Positions 56,014 through 64,000 of a DNA stretch of 64,000 bases are shown here, piece by piece; the stretch's first letter is position 1, and each line of letters opens with the position of its first letter. Location of the stretch: contig NC_086368.1 in the NCBI RefSeq assembly GCF_036324505.1, positions 2,542,001 to 2,606,000 of the forward strand, in the 5' to 3' direction. Position numbers and translations under genes: made by a program. Below the pieces are notes generated by a model that saw nothing but the letters and a program-made list of their open reading frames with translations, was not told where the DNA came from and ran no database searches. This DNA is from Eleginops maclovinus (Eukaryota; Chordata; Actinopteri; Perciformes; Eleginopidae).

Positions 56014-56364
56014 TTAGGAAGCGTGCAGCCGGTTGGACATGCTGCGCTGGATGAGTCTGTGGGTCTGGTCCAGGTTCATGCTTTGGGTCGCAGCCCTAGT
56101 TTCCTGCACCAGCTCCTCATCCTCCTCCTCTTGTCCCCTCATCTCAGCCTCAATAGTTCTCTGCTCCCGGGCCAACATGAGTACCATCTCGGCATCCATG
56201 GTCTCACCCGAGGAAAAGGGGTGACACACTGTTTCCAGCAGGCCAAAGACTGTCCCCAGCACTGCAAATACTGAACCCAGCAGGTAGACCTTCAGCAGAC
56301 CGCGGCTGGGTCTCTGAGCCAGAATCTCTCTAGCGAAGGGGATCAACTCCCGCATGCTTCCCAT
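56014..56364 (-). CDS. g0s2: G0/G1 switch protein 2, inhibitor of adipose triglyceride lipase
   Basis: This is a 116-aa protein. The start is ATG at 56364, giving MGSMRELIPFAREILAQRP, which aligns without gaps with the family N-terminus. The frame extends two codons upstream, but the first of those is TTG, so it is not the start. Residues about 26-46 form the hydrophobic hairpin (KVYLLGSVFAVLGTVFGLLE) followed by TVCHPFSSGE, the region that binds and inhibits adipose triglyceride lipase (PNPLA2) on lipid droplets. The C-terminus NRLHAS matches the conserved family end. The middle is acidic (EEEDEELVQ). The coding region is in one exon. A splice acceptor (TTTTTACCAG) lies about 45 bp upstream and a donor (ATCACA then GTAAGT) near 56753, implying a non-coding first exon, as in mammalian G0S2. 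Confidence 0.93.
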   Translation of the reverse strand: MGSMRELIPFAREILAQRPSRGLLKVYLLGSVFAVLGTVFGLLETVCHPFSSGETMDAEMVLMLAREQRTIEAEMRGQEEEDEELVQETRAATQSMNLDQTHRLIQRSMSNRLHAS

Positions 56365-56814
56365 TTTCAACGGTGAGAGGCGATGTTGGGCTGAGGGTTA
56401 TGTAGACCTGGTAAAAAATTAAAAAACGATTTGAGAGGGTGTCAGCTGTTTTCAGATATATCATTTGTTTTTCATAATCATTTTAATGATACATCCTTCA
56501 CAGCTGAATGTATTGTCATTCTATTTCCAGCTGTTAGACAAAGTAGCGCATCAATTTGTTGCAGCAGCATTAGGAACATTCATGGATTTTGCACATGATA
56601 TCAAATATATTTTAATTTAACCAACGTTAGGCCTAACGCAATTGATGACTTGTGAAAACACACAGTCAAATTATTTCCCATTAATGCATTTCACACACAG
56701 CATACACTCTAGCACTGGATACTAATGTTTTTAAAAAGCATTAAACTTACTGTGATTACGTCTGGTGTTTGTTCTAGTGACTGGTTGACCCCGCTCGTGA
56801 GCTCCAGTTTGTGG

Positions 56815-56870
56815 CAGAACACGCCTTGACTGGACAGTGTCCCCATTTATAACCCTACTCCCCCCACCCA
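56815..56870 (-). promoter_or_regulatory. Likely TATA-containing promoter of g0s2
   Basis: On the minus strand GGGTTATAAATGGGG (TATA box at about 56840-56852) lies about 90 bp upstream of the inferred non-coding first-exon donor. Transcription would start near 56815. This fits a regulated single-start promoter. Confidence 0.5.
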
Positions 56871-58780
56871 CACAGTGACACACAGCTGCTGAATATTCAT
56901 GGTGGACCGTCTCTGGAAATCAAAAAAAGGATTTGGGATAAAAACTTTGACCCAGTTCTGCGTCGACTTATTGCAGTCTTCATTGTCCCTGGTACTGTGA
57001 GTAATACTGGAGTAATATTTCTTTACAGTCGGGTTTCAAATAGAGTGCCTGCTGCGTCGTGAGTTACATTTTAAATGTCAGAATTAACAGTGTGTGAATA
57101 TTGCATCTGTTTAACTTGTGAAGATAATGAGGTCATACCGGTACCATGCCAAATGTAAAGTACTGTAGCATACCAAACAGTATCATACCAATATGTTGTT
57201 GACAATGACAAGCAAGGGATAAACAACAACAACAACAACTCCACCACTTGGACAACACTGGTATACTGATACTTACCGCGTATGTCCGTAACAGATATAT
57301 TGTTGTGACATTTTTCCTTTTCATACTGAATGTGACAAACAGTATGAGAGAAATAAAGACCTTTTTGAACTTTAAAGCATGATAACATGTCACAGTAGAG
57401 GAACGTGATACTAATATGAACCTGAAAAGGAGCATAATAGTGCGCCTTTAAAGTTCCCAGCTTCACTAATGTCATTATTTCCTCGGGGAAAACAGGTGAG
57501 ATAACTAAAACTGAAACATCCCAGCAGCATCTAAATGAATATGTCCAGTAGTAATCAGAAGCTCACACTCAACAATACACCTGAGATATACACCTGACCT
57601 GCAGTGTGGACAGGATCGGGTGATTTTACTGAGATGTTTGCATGAATGAGTCAAAGGCCATGAATACATCAAAAGACCAAAAAAAGGAAAGGTTACAAGG
57701 ATAAACCTGTGGTGTTCCTCAGGTTCTGTTAGGTCGGAGCACACTGCTGGTTGGTATAGGCTGAAAGGATACAGGTGATCAGGGCTTTCTGTCCAGCTGA
57801 TGGAGTTCCGTGTGGATCTTCCACATCAACAGTCTCCAAATCAGGGGAAAGGTTATGTAAACCCAGCCCTCTGCAGCCTTTTAGCTGCTGTGACCTGTGG
57901 ACAGAGTGGAACCAAAGAGAGGAGCACACAGAGTGGACCACACGTACCACACACACTCAGAATGCTGACTAACATGGGGCAGCATTGGAAGCGCAGATGT
58001 GTGATGACAAATAAAGGAGCAGAAAGTTCATGATTACATCAACTTCAGTATGGGGATGTGTATTTGTATTTAAAGAAAAAACATGGTAGTTCTGAAACGG
58101 CATTGTGAAAAATAACTTCTTTTTTTTCTAGAGCTAGCTTTCTAGTTTGGTGTGCTTTTAAAATTGCTTAATTCGTAAACTTGATAGAATCTATAATTTC
58201 ACTGGAGATTGACGAAACAAGATGTAATTAAATAATTGACGAATGGCTGCACGGACATTTCACATCTCAGAGCTGGTTTTGTGCGTGCTGCCTCCCTGGC
58301 ACACCTCAATGAGAAGGAACCATCATAATCATCAATATGAGTCACAGCTGTGCGTATGTCAAATGATGTTCAAACTTTGGAGCTCCTGGCCCTTACCAAT
58401 CTTGCATTTTTTGCTGTTTTGTTTTCAAGTCTGTGTCTTTGACCTTTTATGAATTTTTAACTGCCAATGAAACTAAGATGCGTTGTTCCAAATTATAGAA
58501 GTTTGCTAATTTCCATCTGCAGTCACTGGCCCCTACAGTATAGTATAGAGCCATGTGCTACATGGACATAAATGAACTGCCATCGGGTTGATCTGTCATT
58601 AAAGCTCTCCTATTCTGTTATATTTGAACAATATATTATGGGGCCATATCTAGACAAAACTTGTCTGTGAAGTGTTTTGCTCAAAATACCAAACAGATCC
58701 CCCATTGTAACATGCCTCATCCCCCTCTATTTCAGCCCTGTTCCTGAAGTGCTGATTCTGTGACTGTAGCTTTAAAGGAA
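56871..58780. other. Upstream region of g0s2; no gene seen
   Basis: It contains a short (AAC)n tract near 57224-57239 and otherwise unremarkable A/T-rich DNA. No recognisable coding exon was found. Confidence 0.45.
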
Positions 58781-58787
58781 CTAGCTG

Positions 58788-58891
58788 CTGCTGGCCACGC
58801 CCCTTTGGAGCTGCTGCTGGCCACGCCCCTTTGGAGCTGCTGCTGGCCACGCCCCTTTGGAGCTGCTGCTGGCCACGCCCCTTTGGAGCGT
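58788..58891 (+). repeat. 26-bp minisatellite, four copies
   Basis: Four near-identical units of GCTGCTGGCCACGCCCCTTT, each followed by GGAGCT, run directly into TGGAGCGTCATGATC. Each unit carries a CCACGCCC box (GC/KLF-type). The array lies just outside the left inverted repeat of the THAP-containing element. Confidence 0.9.
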
Positions 58892-58962
58892 CATGATCTC
58901 TCCTCTGAAGAGAGTTTTCTACCGGGAGAAACTCAGCTAAACGCTGCCGTGACTAAACGCTA

Positions 58963-60575
58963 GCCTGGTTATACCAGCCTGTTTGACTTCGATTCTCTCC
59001 GGCATACAGTCTGGAACAGCGTCATTGGATTTGGAAACTTGTCTGAAGTTTAAAATCATTGGAGTTCCCTTAACCAATCACTAACGTTTGGTAATGACAT
59101 ATGTTATGCGCCGAAGGGCAGGCTCTGACCTGACGCTTCCTGCTTCCGCTTTCACAGTAGTAAACAAATCGCTACCTGCAAGCGTGGCTGTCAAAATGGC
59201 TGTCAACGACATTCGTCGATGTTGTCAATGTAACATAAGGATTCAGGGGACAATTCGTAACTCGAAACAATTAACAAGGAAGAATTCCTTCAAGAGTTGA
59301 AACAACCGAGTGGATAGCTAGTAGCGTCTCTTCCTCCGTCGCCATTGTTGAACTACAGACTAGACTACAATAGCCTCCTTGCACGGTAACCGTAAATTCT
59401 ACTTCCGCTGTTACTTGTATGCGCGTCTAAACTTCCGGTCGAACACTTCCGTGTTATGATAGCGTTTGACAGCTGGATACCGGTAACCGGCTTTTACTAT
59501 TTAGAAGTGTACAATGAGTGTGTTCACAATAAAAGAAAGACGACTGACCTTTCAAAGGGTGGGGACATCGGCACTGCACTGTTGTGTACCTCAGTGTACG
59601 AATTCTTCGAGGTACAATAAGCTACTTTCCTTTCATTCATTTCCCGTTGACCCGGCGGTACGGGCCGAGTGGCTGAGGAGAATCCGAAGGGATAATTTCA
59701 GTCCGACGAAACATTCAAAGGTCTGCAGTAGGCACTTTAAAAGCACAGATTTTGTCGTGACAGCCGGGGGACTAAGAAAACTCCAAAAGGGATCAGTCCC
59801 TGTTCTGTTTTCTTGGAACGGGTTTGAGCTATCGGCACCTAGACCGAGTGTTTGGGAGAGGCGCCCGCGGCCAGATGTGGAGAGTCCCGATGTCTCTGAC
59901 AACGAGATGGAAATCGCGGCTGTAGCTACTGACCACGACTACTCGGTGTTGCCACAAACGGTGATACGAGCAAGTGACTTGGTTGAGGACAACGAAGCCT
60001 TGCGTCGGAGGATTTTGGACATTGAACATTGAAAAGTCGAGCAAAGACCACGTTAAATTATAAAAGTAAGTAAAGCTATTACCACAGTAATATCACTATG
60101 TAAGCGCTAATGTTAGCTATGTAGCTACAATAATATTGTGCCATAGTTACAACTTACCTTCATAATTGTCGATATAACTGGATAGGTACATTTTGTGTCC
60201 CTTATCACGTTTGCTCTTCGGTGTAGAACTGCCCATCCGAACAAGTCGGTGGACATCTGAGATGGAAATGTTTGGGAGATCCTGCAGGCATCTAGTGTAG
60301 AAACTCGCCATGTTTGACGTTCACCGATATCACACCGGAAGTTTAGAAGCGCATACAGTAACAGCGGAAGTAGAATTTACGGTTACCGTGCAACGAGGCT
60401 ATTCAAACTCGGCACCATCTTCGACGTAATCGCTCTCAACCCCTCCCCCTGTTCGCTGATTGGACCAATAGGATTCTGAGTTCCAGTAATCGTACGTAAT
60501 GAGTTCTTGCCCAGTCTCACTTCCAGGAGCAAAATGAAATTTGGCGGAAGAACGTAGGCTGGTATAGCCAGGCTA
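58963..60575 (+). mobile_element. DNA element with nested inverted repeats enclosing a THAP gene
   Basis: The outer ends are TAGCCTGGTTATACCAGCCT (58963-58982) and its reverse complement with one mismatch (60556-60575). A possible imperfect 8-bp duplication (CTAAACGC/TTAAACGC) lies just outside. A second, longer inverted repeat pair of about 75 bp lies inside: about 59373-59447 (GCACGGTAACCGTAAATTCT, then ACTTCCGCTGTTACTTGTAT) and about 60333-60405. Those arms differ at only a few positions. The THAP coding frame is between the inner arms. P-type transposases carry a THAP domain, but no RNase H-like catalytic domain was found here. Confidence 0.55.
59514..60032 (+). CDS. THAP-domain protein, short, probably transposon-associated
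   Basis: The 172-aa frame starts at ATG 59514. Residues about 22-107 form a THAP (C2CH) zinc-dependent DNA-binding domain. The ligands are CCVPQC at the start and CSRHF about 45 residues later, with the invariant Trp in AEWLRRI, the FKSTDF block, and SVPVLF in place of the usual AVPT box. The C-terminal part is acidic and ends in a short helix-like segment EDNEALRRRILDIEH. There is no transposase core. It could be a stand-alone THAP factor, or a first exon followed by lost exons. A donor-like GTAAGT lies at about 60066, but the frame ends before it. Confidence 0.75.
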   Translation: MSVFTIKERRLTFQRVGTSALHCCVPQCTNSSRYNKLLSFHSFPVDPAVRAEWLRRIRRDNFSPTKHSKVCSRHFKSTDFVVTAGGLRKLQKGSVPVLFSWNGFELSAPRPSVWERRPRPDVESPDVSDNEMEIAAVATDHDYSVLPQTVIRASDLVEDNEALRRRILDIEH

Positions 60576-60714
60576 ATTAAACGCCATATGATGTTCCAAA
60601 CCACATCCAGCATTATTTCTGAAACACTTCTCAGTGTTTACCACTACAACAGAGACATTATATGTATTATATATACAACAACTCTAACTAAGTCCCTCCT
60701 GCAGACATCCTGCT

Positions 60715-60716
<2 letters not shown>

Positions 60717-60746
<30 letters not shown>
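60717..60746. repeat. (CA)n microsatellite
   Basis: About 15 CA units in an otherwise non-coding stretch. Confidence 0.92.
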
Positions 60747-60749
<3 letters not shown>

Positions 60750-61014
60750 CTCTGTGAGGGGGGATTCAGCTCGCGACTGTATATGGGGGACGATAGGTTG
60801 GGAGCTGTCACGTGGGGGGCGACGTTGCCAAGAGTTCAATGTAAAGCCAGCCCACATTTTGGTTATGACTTCATAATTGAAGCAAATCTGGATCAGCTTG
60901 TTTTTACCCCCGTTTTTAGAGATGTGGGTGAGGAGGAAAAGAGAGAGAGTTGTATTTTCCGACACATTGACAATATGAAAGACATCAAAAAGTGCATTTT
61001 GCATAATAGGGGAC

Positions 61015-61240
61015 TTTTCAGGTTTAAATGTATGCCGATGATACGGTTGTCCATTTGCATGGTAAAATCAAACAAATTAAACTATATGAAAACTATTTGC
61101 TGCAAAAGAATAAGATGCTCTGTGGCTAGTTCAACCCTGGAATTAAGTTCCAAAAACATTTAGCATGTTCTTTACAAAAAGACCCAGTAATAGTGCCAAA
61201 ATGTTCATGAATGCAATCATCCTCGCACATGTAGGTTTTA
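61015..61240 (+). mobile_element. Short LINE reverse transcriptase remnant with YADD box
   Basis: Translation near 61028 gives MYADDTVVHLHGKIKQI, the catalytic YADD motif of LINE reverse transcriptases with its usual downstream residues. A later block in another frame reads CMFFTKRPSNSAKMF. It is a small degenerate fragment with no endonuclease or 3' tail. Confidence 0.6.
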
Positions 61241-61439
61241 ATAAAACCACGCTAAAACCAATAGATCCCTGTACCAAACAAACAATACAAAGACGAGAAG
61301 AACACATATAGTCAAGTAAAATATAGCCAAAAAAAGGGTAAACCTAGGACAAATTTCAACAGAAGCAAACTTAACTGATTTTGTATCCTCAATATGTCCT
61401 GAGAAAAAAAAGTACCGAAGAAACGCAGTTACAGCTAAG

Positions 61440-64000
61440 GCGGTGCTGGAGACTACTATGATGCACAGAAAAAGGAAACAAACACAAATGAAGAGAAGAT
61501 CAAGCTTGTAAAGGCAGCAGCAAAGCTCATCAAACAAGATATCAAAGACATCGAGCTATCTAATGAATCTTACCCAAATGTCGATGACATGGAATCTCCG
61601 AAGGCTGCGTCATTATTCTTCCAGATACTCTTCACTTGTTCCTGGAAGAACTATTTGTTGGGACCAAAACTTAAGCTAAAGTAGCAGCAATTGGACAAGC
61701 ACTGATGCAGGCAACCAGACCTAGAGTGATATTAGCACCACTTCAGTTTGGATTGGGCATACAATTATATCATCACTTTGCCTCACGGTTCTTCATTGAC
61801 ATTCTTCATCATCTTGGATTTTGCTGCTCATATGAGGAGTTGCACCAATTTGAGCGAAATGCAGCCAAGTTCTGTGGAGCTAACATTCCTGACCTATCAA
61901 CACAGTTGGTCCAATATGCTGCCGACAATGTCGACCATAACATCCGCACACTTGATGGGCTTGGTACATTCCATGGTATGGGGATGATTGCCACCATTAC
62001 CCCTGGAATTACATTGAGGAAGACAATCCCCAGGTTGAAGGTTACTTCCTTGGATGTGGCAGCTGTTGGAAGGGTAGATGTACGGTACTTCAGAGAGGAA
62101 AGGCACAACTTCACAGCAATAACTTACTATAACCTTCAGAGCCTTCAGGTCCAGAATAGCTATGAAAACCTTGATATCCTGTGGAAGTCATCCATCCTCT
62201 TCGGTTCTCCCAGACCAGCATGGTCAGGAATGATGCAGTCAGTGCATAAAGGTGACCACCTTGGCAAGTCAAGCGTTATGTTCCTGCCCATGATTGATCT
62301 GACTTCAAGTGAAAGCACATACATATTCTCGACCTTGACATATGTTAGTCAACATGCGCAACGTCACAATGTCACCCCAGTAATCACCTTTGATCAGCCT
62401 CTTTGGTGGAAGGCTCTCATGATAGTCAACTCTCAGCCGATGGAAAGTGATCTGAGACAAATTGTCTTACTTTTGGGTGGCTTCCATGCAGAGATGAGCT
62501 TCCTCGGTTGTATCGGACACCTGATGGCCTCATCTGGACTCCAATATGTGCTGGAGTTGATCTATGCCCCAAACGCAGTAATCCACATGATGTCTGGCAA
62601 AGCTGTTGCATGAGCAGTTCGTGCACACTCAATTATCGATGCGTCCCTCAATGCACTGATTCTGGCAGATGTTTTTCATGTAAATCTACAACAGCAATCT
62701 GGAACAAAAGACAAGAGTAAGGAGAGTCAGAGTGAGCTGAAGCAGTTACAGCGATGGAGACCAATCCTCAGGTGACAGAGGTGAGCAGAGATGCCGATGT
62801 GGATGAAGCTTTGGAGATATATGAGCATTTGATGGATGGAACAATATCAGCTGAAGAGGCCAGTCAGTCGGATGTTCTCGTGAGAATCAAAGGCTGCCTT
62901 CAGAAAGCACATCGAGTCCATCAAGAAGACATCAAGAACTTCAGCTCTCTGGGTGCAGTACATGGATATGCAAGACATCCTATGAAAGTACATAAGTGCA
63001 GAGCGCACCAGAAACTGGCCATTACATCTGCAGGCTATCCAGGACATGCTACCCTATCTGGCAGCATCAGGACACAATCTGTACACCAAATCTGCTAGGG
63101 TGTATCTTCAGCAGATGCAAAACCTCCAGACCACACACCCAGGAGTCCAACAACATTTCGAGGAAGGGTTCCACGTGATCCGTCGGAGCAATCGCCTTTG
63201 GGCAGGTCTCTCACCTGACCTGATCGTTGAGCAGGCTCTCATGAGGAGTTTAAAAACCAGTGGTGGGCTCACACGAGGGCGAGGGATGAAGGAGCAACAG
63301 CGTCTGTTGTTTGCTGCTTTCCATGCCCGCCTGTGGAGAAGTAAACCACGCAATTGAAGGACTCCCAGGGGTCAACTACAACACTGGAGAGCAGAATAAA
63401 GACATGACCAAAGCAAGGCAAGCCCGTGACTAGAAGGATACACTAATAATTCTCAGTCATCTACAGGAGCGAAATCCATTCAGCAGTGACCCAAGTCTGA
63501 GGAATATTGACACCGGGGAGAATGCTCTTTCCAACGTCAACGTTGATACTGCACAGTCTGTTCGTAATGCAATCCTGAAGTCAATGGATGGACAAACACT
63601 TGGTGACTATACTTTCAAGAGGAAGGATCAAGCTGTTACTCTTGGCATGAAGTCTTCTGTGAGGATCGATGGAAATGAAATTCAAGTTGATCCACAACTT
63701 CTCTTCCAGAGACTGGTGATAGTGGCACAGAAATGTGATCAACTTGAGTCAACCCTCAAGTACGAGCTACAGTATGTAGCTATCCTCCATCTCTATTTGA
63801 TTCCTCCCTTCTACTTCACGAAGCAAAAAAGCCTGCCCTCGCTGATGCCATCTGGAACCAAATGTTCCAGGAGAAAATGTGGTCGATGGCAGCCAGTACG
63901 TCTTGGATGGTGGAGCACTTCTTCAACGCATCCCATGGTTCCAGGGATCTACTTACAAAGACATATGCCACCAATTCACAGAGTATGTAGGGAAGAGGTA
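61440..64000 (+). pseudogene. Uncharacterised intronless multi-domain gene family, frameshifted copy, open at the window edge
   Basis: Coding blocks follow one another without introns: ETNTNEEKIKLVKAAAKLIK (about 61470), LHLFLEELFVGTK (frame +1, about 61630), and then 61705-62613. The last contains FGLGIQLYHHFASRFFIDIL, CSYEELHQFERNAAKFCG, YAADNVDHNIRTLDGLGTFH, TPVITFDQPLWWKA and LGGFHAEMSFLGCIGHLM. Further blocks are at 62754-63357 (LQTTHPGVQQHFEEGFHVIR, SLKTSGGLTRGRGMKEQQR), at about 63360-63780 (LSHLQERNPFSSDPSLRN, FKRKDQAVTLGMKSSVRID), and at the end VLDGGALLQRIPW. At least four frame changes and an in-frame stop (about 63431) show decay. I recall similar repeated open frames in fish and cnidarian genomes, without a known function. 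The Asp of DNVDHN, the Asp of FDQPL and the Glu of FHAEMS could form an RNase H-like triad, but this is a guess. Confidence 0.6.

Noticed and set aside
57505..58033. Short frames on both strands upstream of g0s2
   Set aside because: There are no domains, no splice context and no family resemblance.
59088..59300. 70-codon frame left of the THAP gene (CCQCNIRIQ)
   Set aside because: It is short, with a CxxC only. It is possibly a relic first exon of the outer element, but too weak to call a gene.

Overview
The window is vertebrate nuclear DNA, almost certainly from a ray-finned (teleost) fish. Genes are split by GT-AG introns, the single-copy genes are vertebrate families, and the repeats are typical of teleosts: Tc1-like, hAT, Harbinger and piggyBac-like DNA elements, R4/Dong-like, L1-like and L2/Rex-like LINEs, and a Gmr1-type Ty3/gypsy element. 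No CRISPR array or prokaryotic operon is present.

Three host genes are well supported. (1) A complete 11-exon Nampt-family gene on + (coding 20176-31703, 493 codons) encodes nicotinamide phosphoribosyltransferase, the rate-limiting enzyme of NAD salvage. It looks like a divergent paralog. (2) A 5-exon ldlrad2 gene on + (36774-46115, 384 codons) encodes a type I membrane protein with signal peptide, CUB-like region, one LDL-receptor class A module, a transmembrane segment and a Cys-rich tail. (3) g0s2 on - (56014-56364) encodes the short inhibitor of adipose triglyceride lipase. The genes have separate promoters. Two of them act in metabolism (NAD and lipolysis), but nothing in the sequence links their regulation.

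Layout. 1-19 kb is a mobile-element graveyard: an L2/Rex-like LINE; an intact L1-type ORF1 without ORF2; a hAT-like 5' end; two tRNA-like segments; a multi-exon relic joining a Gypsy/Ginger-type integrase to a Ulp1-type (C48) protease; a hAT transposase split by a piggyBac-like element; a foldback element; two converging THAP-like exons; and a Gmr1-type element (protease-integrase-RT/RNase H order) split by a 906-bp Harbinger-like insertion. 20-32 kb is nampt, with repeats in the introns. 32-36 kb shows little. 36.7-46 kb is ldlrad2, whose introns hold a nearly intact Tc1 element and several MITE copies carrying 30-bp minisatellites. 46-56 kb is intergenic, with an R4-like LINE relic, an interrupted segmental duplication and a 1268-bp Harbinger-like element. 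56-57 kb is g0s2. 58-60.6 kb holds a THAP-domain gene inside nested inverted repeats. 61.4-64 kb, open at the window edge, is a frameshifted, intronless copy of an uncharacterised gene family.

The most interesting items are the integrase plus Ulp1 relic (7.4-9.9 kb), the uncharacterised family at the right edge, the THAP gene between nested inverted repeats, the Tc1 transposase whose first catalytic Asp is Glu, and the Gly-to-Ser change in the Nampt active-site loop. Family names were assigned by recognising motifs in conceptual translations; no database search was run.
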